This document shows, one piece after another, positions 39,660 to 52,800 of a DNA stretch of 64,000 bases (its first letter is position 1; every line of letters begins with the position of its first letter). The notes under the pieces were generated by a model, which was not told where the DNA came from, did not search any database, and saw only the letters and a program-made list of their open reading frames with translations. Position numbers and translations under genes: made by a program. Origin of the DNA: Manihot esculenta (Eukaryota; Streptophyta; Magnoliopsida; Malpighiales; Euphorbiaceae); the NCBI RefSeq assembly GCF_001659605.2, contig NC_035161.2, positions 41,125,956-41,189,955 on the forward strand, written 5' to 3'.

Positions 39660-39863
39660 TCCCTTCTTTTTTCTCTCGGGTCCCTGTTTCTTGGCAGAAA
39701 ATGAATTAAACCACCTAACTTCTGTTCACTTGAGCTAGCCTCAAATCGACCTTTACATTATAATGATTTTCAATTCAATTGTTTCCAAAGCACCATAAGT
39801 TGTAGCCGATATTGAGAGGCAAGGGTCCAAAGTCCAGCATAAAAATCTCATTTATCTGCAAAA

Positions 39864-42800
39864 TCACTGAGTGGTTACATCCTGCCAGGTACTACCCAAT
39901 CTAGCACCATGTTCCTTTAGTATCCGGACTGACTGCAAAAGAATGTCTTGTTCGGCGGAGTACAATTCATTTTTGCTCTATAATCAGAGGGTATTAAAGA
40001 AGGCATTACGAAAATTGAAAGAATAACAGAAGTGCATCAAAGTCGGCAAAACTAAATAAATGAAGGTACAATAGAAAGAAAAGCATATAGTTACCAAAAT
40101 GTTGAATTATTCAATGATATAACTACCAAGAAATGAATAGGGAGTATTCAGTCCCCGTAAACCAAAGTGCAAAATAAGACAAATATAGAACTGCTTCCAG
40201 AATTGCATCAAATACATCTATGCAGCAAGATTTTAAAATGTCATCAAATACACAAATAACCATCTCACTCAATTTTTAGGAGTCGATTGCAGAAGAACTG
40301 ATTTTGCACAAACAAAGCTTACTTGACTTAATTTGATCTGATTGTAGGAGCATAGTTAATTTATCCTAGATTATACACAAGTATATGAATTGGGGAGAAA
40401 GTATTAACCTTTGCTGTCAGCAAAATCCATTAAAAAAAAAATGAAAATGCAAAATCTTGCACATTTTATTTCATTCATCGTAGAAGCTTAATATTTAAGT
40501 TGATTTAATCCTATATCATGCATAATTATCAGGAATTAATGAAAAGAACTAATATTTGCTGCTGCAACTGAGCACAGTGAAAATTCCAATTTCTTTCCTT
40601 CTCCACTCTCTGGTCCATGTCCATAAATGAGGCTAACTAAGTGCTAAACAATTTATTATATGCTAGATGAGTTATATCACCTCAAGATATCCAAGAGCCA
40701 GAAGATTTTTTTTTAAAAAAAAAAGAAGCAAACACAGCCCTTATCAAGGAAAACCAAAATGTCAGTCTTGTAAAATGCAAAGGGAGGACATGGGAAACTC
40801 ACCATGTGTCTAAGATTGCATCCAATAGTCAATTCTGCAAAAGAGCTTTCTACTCTAGACAAGAAACAGTATGGGGCCTCCTTTTCCAAGAAAACTTTTG
40901 GGTTCGACTTTAGCATGCTTGCTATTTCATTTGATATCTGAGGTATATTTTCCAAATCATCAATTTTCACAGGAAGTTTAACGGTCATAGAGCGCCACTG
41001 TGCACGAGATTTATTCACAATTACCTAAGAAAGGCACCCAAGAGACGTAAGCTAGGAATGCAAATAACAACTTTCATAAATTCAATTTGCATAATGAGGT
41101 AGGACATATATCCAAGGTGTCTTAGAAATGTAAAGACAATCTTCAGGAGAAAAATGCTCACCTGACTAGAAAACAACGAATTTGGAACTAAGACAGGAAA
41201 TTTCTCAACATTGAGTAACATTGTGGTAGTAAGTCCCATTTCCACCACCTGTCCTTCTATAGATCCAGCCTGCAAGACCAAAAAAGAATAGGTAAAATGC
41301 ACAAATAGTCATGCATTTTTAATATTTTTACTTTTGCTTTTGATGTTATAGGTAAGAGTTATTCAGCATACAACTATAAGAATTGTTAATAGCAATGTAT
41401 AAGAAGCCACTTATTGGATTTATCAACCATTCATGTTTTCCTTTCTAGGACAGCCAAAAATTTGCTGATAAAAAAATTCTCCCCATTTAAAGACATAAAA
41501 GGATAAAAAAATAACAATGACATGTTCACCACTTCACCTTACTTTTATTGTATCTCCAAGTGAAAAGGGTTTTGAAAACTGCATAGATAACCCACTGAGC
41601 ACATTCCCAAGGACGTCTCTAGCAGCAAAAGCAGTGGCCACTCCTGCATGGATTTTAATTAAGAGAGAAGTCACATAACTGATGACGTAAACAACATACA
41701 TACTTAAATAATGTGCAACTTATCCCTCTATAATTACATAACATTCAAATAAAACAAAAATCGGAATAGAAAAAGCATTTGCAAAATCAGAAGATTATTT
41801 GATTCACCATTTCTAGACAACAACTATTCTTTAATTGAAGGAATGAGGAGATGTGACTGACAGTGACACTCACCTCCTATACCACCCACAGTTAAAATAG
41901 ATTGCACAGCCACTCCACTCGCCTCAGCTAAAGCCATTAACCCAATAACAAAAAGACCAATAGAAGAAACTTTGTCAAGTGTTAACATCCTTTCCTTATC
42001 AACCAATGATAGACTTTGAGCACCCAATGCACGGCTAAACACATTTGTCTTCCACCGATACAGAAACCATACAAAAGAAAGGACAATTGCGCCCCTCCAT
42101 CCCTGTGCCATGTACTGAGAAGCTATAGTTGGTGCCACCATCATGCCACTATAAATCAAAGCCATCACACATCAATGAAGAAAAAAAAAATCATAATGGT
42201 CACCTGCAAATCCAAACATGACAAAGAGTCTAAAATTTAGATGGAAGGGGAACCACTAACATTTTTAAAAATGCCATAAAGGTGATCAGATACCGCACAG
42301 GATCCTCTAAAGCACCCCAAAAGCTTTTCTCATATGGAACTGGCTCCCTAGAAAGACTTTTAGATAGTAAAGAAGCAGGAGTTTGCATAGCATACTTGTG
42401 AAACATCCTCAAAAGCCTAGGCATTACTACCCATGCCAACACGGTACCAACAGAAGTGTAACCAACGGGAACAATCACCTCTTTAAGATAAGGGTGTGAA
42501 TCAAGTAACTGCTGGCTATAAGGGACCATCTCATCGTAGACTTCTTTAGTCTTCTGCACAGTAGAAGTCCCTGCATCAACTGCACTTTGCCAAGAGTCTC
42601 TAACCTTCTCAATCCAGTCAATTCCAACATCACCACCGTTACCAACATCATTATTCCCACTAGAAGCAGCAGACACTTCAACTGACCCAGGCTTGTTGAT
42701 TTTGCCATCAGAAGATGAAAATGATCGATAGCTCAACATGGAGCTTGCTGAAATATGAGGAACAGTACGCCCAAATAACGAATTTGGTGATGAAGTGCCT

Positions 42801-43063
42801 AAGAATATGGAATTAGCTTTGAAACAATGGCTAACAACCGAAGTATCATAACTCGGAATTTTAGTATGAGCATTTGCAAAATTCTGAGCGAGTTTGGATT
42901 CTTCTTTAGAGCAATCTTGATTTACAAAAGCATATAACGATCTTATAAGACTTTGATTAGTGCATCTTGTAGAATCCGTAAACGGGTTAAATGGCTGCAG
43001 CTTTGAAATAGGTTTAACCGAACTATAAACTGATTTGAGCATTGAAAGCCTAACTCCAGCCAT
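39864..43063 (-). CDS. MSL1: Mechanosensitive channel MscS-like 1, mitochondrial
   Basis: Six exons on the minus strand: 42261-43063, 41874-42148, 41543-41643, 41162-41269, 40803-41024, 39864-39977, giving 540 aa from the ATG at 43063. The N-terminal 110 residues are basic and Ser-rich (SSMLSYRSFSSSDGK), a mitochondrial presequence. Hydrophobic segments follow (YTSVGTVLAWVVMPRLL, VRYLITFMAFLKIG, GAIVLSFVWFLYRW, SSIGLFVIGLMALAE). The pore-lining helix is AFAARDVLGNVLSGLSMQF, and the beta-domain KAGSIEGQVVEMGLTTT ... FPVLVPNSLFSSQVIVNKSR is the MscS signature. Arabidopsis MSL1 (AT4G00290) sits in the inner mitochondrial membrane and limits membrane potential under stress. The minus leader is split by a probable intron (43095-43422). 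Divergent neighbour is the fringe-like gene, as with AT4G00290/AT4G00300. Confidence 0.95.
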
Positions 43064-43094
43064 CACAGAAAGAAGTCCTCAAAAGAGTACCAAT

Positions 43095-43422
43095 CTACAA
43101 GAACACGATCATCAATCCCATTTCAAAAGGTAGGAAATTAACGAAGATTAAATCGATGGCATTAGGACATTCAAATTATTTTTTTTAAAAGTACAGTATA
43201 CTAACTGGGAAATTAACCATCTAACTAATGTTCATAGCAATGGTACATAAGAAAAAACCCATAAACCCGACATTTCTATCTGAATTCTGGGGAAATGCAG
43301 ATCGACAGAAGTACATAGGTTAATTTCCTTTTCATGAACAACCAATTAACACCAAAAAAAATTGAGGGTTCTTTTTAATTTATTCTAAAATTTCTAAGCA
43401 ATCAAACAAAGAAATCGCTTAC
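43095..43422 (-). other. Probable leader intron of MSL1
   Basis: On the minus strand a CTG/GTAAGC donor at 43422 and a TTCTTGTAG acceptor ending at 43095 enclose AT-rich DNA; the ATG follows 32 bases later. The leader exon extends from 43423 to about 43530. Confidence 0.5.
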
Positions 43423-44295
43423 CAGGCAGCTATGGATGAATTTTGGGCCATAACAGGTACCATATATTCTTTGCTTGGGAGGTTTATCAGAGAGACGGAG
43501 TCATGGTCACGGAGATAGAGAGGGGTAGAGACGAGAGAGGCCAGCAAGAGAAAACGAAGAGACAAACTTAGGAGTACGTACTCTCTAGATACAAATTGTT
43601 TTATGTTCGTAAGATTTAACTGATAAGTCTCTGTATGATCATCCAACGGCCAGAATATTATAGCTAAGAGTTGAACTAAATAGAACAATTATATTCAATT
43701 GTTCCCTTACGTGGCGGCCTCCATATGCTGAGTCTAAAGCAGTCAACGCTGAGATGGAAGTAAGAGAAGGGTTAATGATGGTCATTTTTCTTCTTTCGTA
43801 TTTAACACTCCTCCTCTTATTAATTATTATACTCTTTAATCTATAAGCTGAAAAATGTTAGATAATTACTGACTTCCGTGTAGAATCAAAATTTTTTTAA
43901 AAGTTTAATTTAATTATTTTTTTAAATATTTTTTTTGGCAAAATAAAGCATATCCAATTATTATGAATATTAATACGTGAAGTATATAAAGGGTATTTTT
44001 TTTCTATATATAAATTATTAAACTTTTTAAAATTAAAACTCTTAATTACTTTGGATATGATGGAAGAGAGGTAGTAGTAGATGATAAATGATATGTTTAA
44101 GAAGGATAGAGATTGATAAACTTCATCTTCATTCTTCAACAGAACTCATACGGCATTTGAATTCTCTCTCGATTGAAGTACATCAGTTATAAAATTAAAC
44201 TATAGTTTCTTCTTCCTTGCTTCTGCAGTTGGAAAGCTTTCTTCTACGTATTCTTGTTTGTAAAATATCAAGAAAATCTTCATTGTCGTCTCAAT
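43423..44295. other. Divergent promoter region, MSL1 / fringe-like gene
   Basis: About 0.9 kb between two divergently transcribed genes. 43690-43800 is GC-richer, 43800-44060 AT-rich. A TATATAAA at about 43983 could serve the plus-strand gene with a leader of roughly 280 nt. No further coding signal. Confidence 0.45.
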
Positions 44296-45925
44296 ATGAA
44301 AACTTCAAACACTACCCTTTCAAAGTTAATCTTCGGGCTTCTCATTTTAATCGCTGTCCCCTATTTGTTTTACTCCATAAACTCACTAAATATCTTGCGT
44401 ACTCCATCAAACCCATTTCCTTTCCCTCTTAGCCTACCAGTAACTCTATCTGTGCCTCTGCAAATAGCTAGCCTAAATGTCTCATTAACTTCTGAGTCTC
44501 TCCTAGAAAACCCTAAAATCTTGCAGGAGAACACAACTCTCCGTCATATAGTTTTTGGAATTGGAGCCTCTTCCAAACTATGGGATCATAGAAAAAACTA
44601 CATCAAGTTATGGTGGAGACCTGATGAAATGCGAGGCATAGTTTGGTTAGATGAGCCAGTAAAGAAAGATCCAGATGAAGAAAATCTATTGCCACCAACA
44701 ATGATTTCGAGCGATACATCAAAATTCCCTTACAAAAACACAAAAGGTCACCGGTCGGCGATAAGGATATCGAGAATAATATCTGAGACTCTGAAACTAG
44801 GAATGAAGGATGTGAGGTGGTTTGTGATGGGAGATGATGATACAGTGTTTGTTGCAGATAATTTGGTGAGAGTTTTATCTAAGTACGATCATAATCAGTA
44901 TTATTATATAGGGAGTTCATCGGAGAGCCACTTGCAGAACATATACTTTTCTTATGCAATGGCTTATGGAGGTGGTGGATTTGCTATAAGTTACCCATTG
45001 GCGAAAGAGCTTGCGAGGATGCAAGATAGATGCATAGAGAGATATCCAGAATTATACGGTTCAGATGATCGAATTCAGGCTTGCATGGCGGAGCTTGGAG
45101 TTCCTCTTACCAAGGAACCAGGGTTTCACCAGGTTAGGTCCTGTTTTTTTATAATTTCAATATTTTTATTGCTTATATAATATTTTGTTGGTGTGTTTTT
45201 GTAAACAGTTTGATGTGTATGGCAATTTATACGGGCTTTTGGCGGCACATCCAATTGCACCGTTAATTTCTTTACACCATCTAGATCTGGTGGAGCCCAT
45301 ATTTCCTGATATGGACCGAGTCAAAGCTCTAGAAAAACTTAAAGCTCCAATGGAATTGGATTCAGCCGCGTTCATGCAACAATCTATTTGTTATGATGAA
45401 AAACGGCGGTGGACTGTGTCCGTATCTTGGGGCTATACGGTTCAAATATATCGAGGTATAATTTCACCTCGAGAAATTGAAAAACCAATTAGAACATTTC
45501 TAAATTGGTACGTAAAAGCTGGATACAAGGCTTTTGCATTCAATACTCGATCATTGAACAAGAATTCATGCCAAAGGCCATTCATCTACTGTTTGGTTGA
45601 TGCAAATGACAATAAAAATCGCACAAGCACTAGGAGCTTGTATACGCGCCATCAAGTTCCTAATCCACCATGTAGATGGAAAAATCCTGATCCTTCTCAA
45701 ATTATTAAAGTGGAGGTTTATAAAAGACCCGATCCCTTCTTTTGGAATAAGGTAACTAATTAAATGATTTTTTTTTAAATTATTATTAGTTTTTATTAAT
45801 ATATTTTTATTCTAATGCAGGCTCCAAGAAGGAACTGTTGTAGGATTTTACCCAGCAAGACAAATACTACTCTAATGATTGATGTTGGGGAATGTAAAAA
45901 AGATGAGCTGATTGAGACAAGATGA
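44296..45925 (+). CDS. Fringe-like glycosyltransferase, DUF604 (GT31-type)
   Basis: Three exons: 44296-45132, 45209-45751, 45821-45925 (all phase 0), giving 494 aa. The N-terminus is a type II membrane anchor (LIFGLLILIAVPYLFYSI, residues 11-28) after a short cytosolic tail. The lumenal part begins with HIVFGIGASSKLWDHRKNY, and carries the DxD metal site in VMGDDDTVF (180-182) and FVADNL. The rest is the DUF604 domain: GGGGFAISYPLA, DDRIQACMAELGV, FDVYGNLYGLLAAHP, and a Cys-rich end (PPCRWKNPDPS, RRNCCRILPS). Arabidopsis homologues are AT4G00300 and AT1G01570. The Golgi location is inferred from the anchor; the sugar transferred is not known for plant members. Start chosen at the first ATG; the upstream open frame starts at a TTG. 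Confidence 0.92.
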
Positions 45926-46338
45926 TAGAAATTGTTTAAAGTTTATAATTAATTAAACAATCCGATATTATTGGATGACCTAATGCTTTTTCTTTTTCTT
46001 TTTTTTTTTTAGCTATAATTCAGATATAAAAATTGCAAAACTTGTTATTCTAAAAGTGGAAACTCACCGTTTTGATAAGTCATTCGTGGTGGTCAAAAGA
46101 CTCGAGATCCAGCAAGCAAGCGCGCTGTTGTGGGGCCAAGGCCACAGCTAATGCGTAAAACACGCGCCGGGCTTTACAGCTTGTCCAAACGCGTGGACTC
46201 CGAAACGCAGGTCTTCTCGCTGACTCGGGCTCTGTTACGCACAAAACGCAAAACCTGTGAAGAAGTCTCTACTCACTTCATTTTAATTCTCCAATCTCTA
46301 TTTTAGTTACCTCAATATTGAATCTGGATCCCTCTCTC
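45926..46338. other. Intergenic region, fringe-like / malectin-like gene
   Basis: 45926-46020 is the fringe-like 3' flank, with a T-rich run. 46080-46338 is GC-richer and CT-rich near the end, the probable promoter and leader of the malectin-like gene. Nothing else seen. Confidence 0.5.
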
Positions 46339-47793
46339 ATGGAGATTCCACGCACAAATCTTACCCTCTCTTTTCTTTTCCTATGTCTCTTTCTAGTCTC
46401 CGCCTTCTCTTTCTCCTCCTTCTCCCCTACCGATAACCACCTTATCAACTGCGGCTCCTCCGTTGACGCTGCTGTTTATAGTCGCCGTTTCGTTTCAGAT
46501 GACGACTACTCCAATCCCAACTCTCCTCTCCTCTCTGCCACGCGGACGATTCCACTTGCCAACCAAAACCCCTCCCCCAATTCCCCCCAAATCTACAACA
46601 CGGCTAGGGTTTTCAAGAAACCTTCCAAGTATGTGTTCGAGATCAAGGATCCAGGAACCCACATGGTACGCCTTCATTTTCATCCTTTCATCTCTGCAAA
46701 TTTGGACTTAAACTACGCTAAATTTCATGTTCTGGTAAATGGGTATGTTGTTTTGAGCAATTTTACTGTGGCGAATGTAGCTTCCCCTCTGATTAAGGAG
46801 TATTTTATCTGGTTTGAGTCGAATAAAGTTGTCATCACTTTTATGCCTACAAGGAGGGATGAATTTGGGTTTGTTAATGCAATTGAAGTGATGTCTGCAC
46901 CCAAAGATTTGATTTCTGATACGGCAATTCTATTGAAGGGCAATAACACTGAGAAATTTGATGGATTAACCAAGCAGGCTCTTGAAACAATGTATAGAGT
47001 GAATGTCGGGGGTCCAAAAGTGACACCATTTAATGATACAGTTTGGAGAACATGGATTCCCGATGATGGGTTTTTTGAATCAAGTGAATTGTCGAGCAGG
47101 ATCTATTTCAGTGGTCGAATTAAGTATCAAAATGGAGGTGCTAGTCGGGAAGTTGGTCCTGATTTTGTATACAATACTGCTAGAGTAATTTCAAGCACAA
47201 ATGCTTCAATCCCTGAAGCAAACATGACATGGGAGTTTCCAGTGATGGAGGGTTATCACTACCTTGTTAGATTGCATTTCTGTGATATTGCGAGCATGTC
47301 GCTTGGTTTGCTGTATTTTAATGTATATATCAACGGGCATCTGGCATATGAAAATTTGGATATTTCCTCTATTACATATATGCTAGCTGCACCATTTTAT
47401 GCAGATTTTGTTGTTGATAGTGATAGCCATGGGGTTTTAAGAGTGAGTGTTGGACCTTCAAACATGAGCATGGCACACACAGTTGATGGTATCTTGAATG
47501 GGGTGGAGATCTTGAAGATGAATAATTCAGTGGGTAGTCTTGATGGGAAAATGTGTGCAGGGATGGTATTGAGAAGCTGGCCAAGAGGGAGCTTTGGTAC
47601 TTTATTTCCTCTAGTTGCTGTTGTGTGTCTTTTATTGAGTATATCTGTGCTTATGCATAAGAGGACAGTTGGTAAAGGGGACTTTGTTGTCTGGTCTAAA
47701 TTGCCAACTGATGTCCCAGACGACAATGCAAAGCATAGCAATGAACAGTTACCTGGCAAAGTTTATGTTTCTTCAAGATCAACAGATTTGTGA
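46339..47793 (+). CDS. Malectin-like (CrRLK1L-type) receptor lacking a kinase domain
   Basis: An intronless gene of 484 aa from the ATG at 46339 (the open frame begins earlier at a TTG). Residues about 7-25 (LTLSFLFLCLFLVSAFSF) form a signal peptide. Two tandem malectin-like subdomains follow, with family hallmarks DNHLINCGSS, QIYNTARVF, MVRLHFHPF, FGFVNAIEVMSAP, YRVNVGGPKVTPFNDTVWRT, LVRLHFCDIAS and LLNGVEIL-like ILNGVEILKMNN. A membrane helix is at about 422-439 (LFPLVAVVCLLLSISVLM), then only a 45-residue cytosolic tail (HKRT...WSKLPTDV...SRSTDL) and a stop. Full receptors such as At5g24010 (FERONIA relatives, RALF-peptide receptors) continue with a kinase of about 300 residues, and nothing kinase-like follows in any frame to 48.0 kb. 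It may act as a co-receptor or decoy; that is inference. Confidence 0.9.
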   Translation: MEIPRTNLTLSFLFLCLFLVSAFSFSSFSPTDNHLINCGSSVDAAVYSRRFVSDDDYSNPNSPLLSATRTIPLANQNPSPNSPQIYNTARVFKKPSKYVFEIKDPGTHMVRLHFHPFISANLDLNYAKFHVLVNGYVVLSNFTVANVASPLIKEYFIWFESNKVVITFMPTRRDEFGFVNAIEVMSAPKDLISDTAILLKGNNTEKFDGLTKQALETMYRVNVGGPKVTPFNDTVWRTWIPDDGFFESSELSSRIYFSGRIKYQNGGASREVGPDFVYNTARVISSTNASIPEANMTWEFPVMEGYHYLVRLHFCDIASMSLGLLYFNVYINGHLAYENLDISSITYMLAAPFYADFVVDSDSHGVLRVSVGPSNMSMAHTVDGILNGVEILKMNNSVGSLDGKMCAGMVLRSWPRGSFGTLFPLVAVVCLLLSISVLMHKRTVGKGDFVVWSKLPTDVPDDNAKHSNEQLPGKVYVSSRSTDL

Positions 47794-49860
47794 ATGATGC
47801 AAGTGGTCATGCAATAGGAGGATGGCATTCCTAGTCTTTGTGGTATTAAAAATCATGGATGGCTCTGTAACTTATAATTTGAACTTGTGTACTGTGTTGA
47901 AGAGGGAATTTGTAAGTTGTATTTACAGCATAAGATGTATTGGCTTCCTCTGATGATGGATTTCCTTGCAGATTACTATAAAGTTTCTCACCATGTGTAC
48001 GCTACTTTTAGTGTTTTCCTTGTATTGTGTGTATGATTATGATGTCCTGTCAATAGTACTTCTACTTCCATGCTTGTGTGATTGCAACTGTGAATGCTTA
48101 TCCAATGGCAATACTGTCTCGTTTGTAGTGTTTTTTTTTTTTTTTTTTTTTTTTTTCTGTTTTCAACTACAATTTAATTCCTATAGTTTAGTAGTTTAGT
48201 GAAACCAATTGAGTCATTATAATTTTAAACAAATTAACAAATTAGGACTTGGCATGAGAAATGCAAAAAAGGATTTCTTTTAATCTATTCACACTTCAGT
48301 TTATATATATATATATATATTATTAGTTTATACACGTGTTGGATATATCAGAAACTCATGTGACATGTAATCAGTCATCCTGATACTGTTTTTTCCATAA
48401 TTCCAGATCCGACAAACCCAGCTGCAACTGCGAGCGCATTGCATTAAATACTTGAATTTAGTTGCAATTTTTAATTTTTCTATACAAACGAAAATTTTGT
48501 AAAATTTTTTTTCAATTTATTTTATTTTTAATAATTCTTTTATTTTGAAAGGATATAATTTAAAAAAAAAATTATTTTAATAAAAATAAAAAATTTATAT
48601 AATAGAATGAATCGATAAAGAAATAGAATTCGGTAAAAACTAGATGAGCTTCAGGCATCTTTCTTTTGGGGAACAAAAAAAAGGGGATAAGGTCCAGGGT
48701 CAGAAATATAAGCGTCTCTGTTTGAACTTTGAAATTCATTTCTTCCAAAATTCGAGGTATAAAAAGAGTAGGTGAAATAAATCAGAATTGCCTTGAATTT
48801 GTGCGAGAACGACGACCTCAAAGCTGGAACTTTCAGATGTAATTTAATCCATTTCGTTTGAGGTGTCACAATAAGCATGGTCATATTGGATTAGAAGGAA
48901 AAATTGAGGCATCAAGGGCTATGGCTATGCATTGCACCAGTATCACAAACGTCATCTCCCTTGACTCTTGCCATTTAACACATTATTCAACCCAACGTCA
49001 CTTCCCTTCAAAACCGTAACGATTCCTTGAAGTCTATAATTGTAGGATATAATTTAGCTTCTGATGTCAAATTTTAAGTTTATATAATTCAAATACATGA
49101 CCTGAGAAAATAATTCCAGTTTTGTGAGTGAGAGAGATAAGCAAAGCTATCATTCCATTATACGAATTTGAGTTGGGAAAGTCCGTAAAGGGAATTAAAG
49201 CACTCTCTATAAGAAGTTGTAACTTAAAATTAGAAAAAATGAATTATTATCATCCCATTTCACTCTTTTTTAAAAAGTATATTTTATTTTATATCACATT
49301 CGCGCATGTGATAATATCAGTATAAGAATTATCTCTATTAAAGTCAGGCTAGCTATTTGTGGGGTTGAGGATGAGGAGGGGGAAGACTGATCAGAGACAT
49401 GAGCTCCTGGTTGTAAAGAAGCTTGTATTGCCAGGCTACGGATAAAGCCACTACTGATAGTAATATTGGTGGGGTATTATGATGCCCGCTAACACATGCA
49501 ACCAAATAATTTTACTTTTGACTACAGGCTCCGATACTCTTTTTTTATTATGTCTACTTTACAACAGCCCAGCTTTTTTGTCTTCAGTAGTTTCTTTTAT
49601 AAAGCAATAATATTAAAATTGTACAAATATTTGAATTTCAGTTGGAAAAAAAGAAAAATACACACCAGAGTATAAATTTACGAGTGGAGGAGCGAGCGAC
49701 ACTATGAGGCTACCATGAAAGTTTAACAACCAGCCAAAAACGAAATCGACATAACTTGCACACAAAGTCATAGGCGAGTGCCCACAATCCCCTTTTCCTT
49801 CTTCACTAAAGCTTTGCTTATTCCACAACTCCATTTTTCACACAAGAAAGAGAGAAAGTG
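47794..49860. other. Intergenic region, malectin-like gene / FRO
   Basis: 47794-48000 is a 3' UTR. A T27 or so run lies at 48129-48156 and a (TA)n tract at 48302-48320. 48450-48600 is AT-rich. 49500-49860 is the FRO upstream region; an E-box CATGTG at 49305-49310 is present, but E-boxes are common by chance. The frames at 48651-48884 and 49613-49834 (minus) show no domain. Confidence 0.5.
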
Positions 49861-52800
49861 ATGGGTTCGCCTTCTCACAAACAAACTGATATGCTCCGAG
49901 CAGCCATGAGGCTGCTAATAATACTAATCTTGCTGGGTTATCTCATGTTGTGGTTTATGATGCCCACTAACACATACCGCCATATATGGCTTCGTCATGT
50001 CCGAAATAAGTTTAATTCTGCTTACTTTGGCTTACAAGGTTTGATTCCTGTGGTTAATTTCCTCCCTTTCCATTTCTGGAACTATATGGATGCAGCTTAT
50101 GCATTTACGCAAATGTTTCAGGTGCAACTCTGGTGTTATACTCCTTCCCCATTCTTTTGATTGCTGTCTTGGGCTGTGTTTATCTCCATCTGGGGAAGAG
50201 ATCGGATCAAAATGATTTCCAAAGGTAATTATATATATAAATCTTTTTTTCTTTTCGATTTACTCCTTAACTTTTCCATCTCCACAGTGATGGAAGAAAA
50301 CGCAGCAAACTATCCAAATGGAAGAATCCGATGATAGTGAAAGGCCCTTTAGGAATCGTTTCTGGAATAGAGCTGGGCTTCTTGTTCATGTTCGTCGCGC
50401 TACTGATTTGGTCTCTATCAACTTATTTACACAACGGCTTTGCTACTATCACTCCAGAGGGAGGAGAGCAAGTGTAAGATCTCAGAATTATAGGCTAATA
50501 ACCATATCAATATCTGCAAAATTTTTGAAAGTTTTGAACTATTGCAGATGGGAAGCTAAGTTAGACAATGCGTCCCTGAGACTAGGGTTGATTGGGAACA
50601 TATGTCTGGCAGTTCTCTTCTTCCCGGTGACTCGTGGGTCATCGGTTCTGCCACTGTTTGGGCTCACCTCTGAGAGTAGCATTAAGCATCACATATGGGT
50701 TGGTCACATGGTGATGATGTTCTTCACTGCTCATGGAGTTGGGTACATCATCTATTGGGCTGCCACAAATCAGCTTTCCGAGGTAACTAACTAATTTCTA
50801 GCAATTCCTTCCATCTCATTTGTTATCTCCCACATCGATGGATATAATATATAAAGGAGATTTATATAAGTTTAATCTTCCAATAATTTTTAAGTTTTAA
50901 TTAATTATTTTAGATATAGTGGAATATCATTAATAGTTCTATTTGATTAGATTAAATTAAAAAAATGAAATTTCTTTATTTAATAAAATTCCAGTGGAAG
51001 TATATGCTAATACTATTCTTAGAAATGAGGGGAAAATACGAATAATATGGACCACAATACAAAGAAACAAAAATAGAAAAACGGAGGAGTTTTGTATACT
51101 CAAGGAATCGAACGTAGTGATGAAAGCTGAAATACAGAACTTGGCAGCATCTGCCATCTATTCTATACAAATACAGTATTCTATCTTTAATAATTGGCCT
51201 TCTTTTTTAGTACATTTTCCTTGATTTTGTCTGTGGAAAGTAGGGGTTCGAAATATGGAGTTGCATGCTTTTTTGACCACCCATTTTCTTACCTCCATAA
51301 AATAAGACAGGCTGCAGTTGCACGGTGCACTCAATCAATTAACGATTAGGATCGATTTGGCAGAGAATATAGTGGGTGGGAGTAGGACCCACTTTAGAAC
51401 ATGTGGGTCAGAAAGTATGAAAAGGGTAGGACCTGAGCCTGACTTGACATCAATGGTTGTTTTTGGAGGCTAATGCGAATCTGGGTTTCAGGGTTTGGCC
51501 CTGTTTTTCAGTTAATGGACTCTTTCATTGCAGATACTGAAATGGGGTAAAGCTGAGATATCAAATGTGGCTGGGGAGCTATCTTTGTTGGCTGGGCTGG
51601 GCCTCTGGGCAACAACCTTATCTAGCATAAGGAGAAAAATGTTTGAGCTCTTCTTTTACACTCATCATCTCTATATTCTCTTCATGATTTTCTTTCTCCT
51701 GCATGTTCCCATCTCTTTCGCCTGTATTTCGCTCCCTGGATTTTATCTCTTCTTGGTCGACCGTTATCTGAGATTCTTACAATCTCGACAAAGAGTTCGT
51801 TCAGTTTCAGCCCGCATTTTGCCATGTGAAACTTTAGAAATCAACTTCTCTAAAACCCCAGGTGAAAGATTACACTCTACTTGAACTTTCTTACAAGTAA
51901 TGATCATATATATCGATAACTGATATGTTTTTAACTTGCTTTGTAATTTTTTTTGCTACTAGGATTGAGTTATAATCCAACCAGCGTTCTGTTTGTAAAT
52001 GTTCCAAGCATTTCTAAGCTGCAATGGCATCCATTCACCATCACTTCTAATAGCAACTTAGAATCTGAGATGTTAAGCGTTGTGCTTAAAAGTGAAGGAA
52101 GTTGGTCCAAGAAGCTATACCAGATGCTCTCATCACCTTCCTCAATTGACCGTCTTGAAGTCTCAGTTGAAGGACCTTATGGGCCTGCTTCAACTCAGTT
52201 TCTAAGGTTTGCACAATACAAGCCTTTGGATGTTCTTTTCTTGCTGGTGGAAGTTATGGTCTAAGAATGATATGTACATTTCAGGCATGACACTCTTGTG
52301 ATGGTGAGTGGAGGCAGTGGAATTACTCCTTTCATATCTATAATTCGAGAACTCATATTTGCAGCCACGACATACAAATGCAAGACTCCACAAGTGATCC
52401 TAATTTGCGCATTCAAGAATTCTTCATACCTAACCATGTTACAACTCCTTCTTCCAATATGTGGTACCCCATCAGCAATTTCCAATCTTCAACTAAGAAT
52501 TGAGGTTTATATTACGAGAGAGAAAGAACCCTCAATCAATAACTCGAAGCTCCTTCGAACTATATGGTTCAAACCCCACCCAACAGATGCACCTGTTTCA
52601 GCCATTTTAGGCCCCAGAAGCTGGCTCTGGCTTGGAGCCATAATATCATCTTCTTTTGTCATTTTCCTCATCATAATTGGCCTTATTACCCGATATTATA
52701 TTTATCCTATAGATCACAACACCTGGAAAGTTTTCTCATACTCATTCCGATCTTTTCTGAATATGTTAGTAATATGCATATGCATAGCCATGACAGCGAG

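Noticed and set aside
50783..51533. Extra exon or gene inside FRO intron 4
   Set aside because: The frame is complete without it, and the frames there on either strand have no domain.
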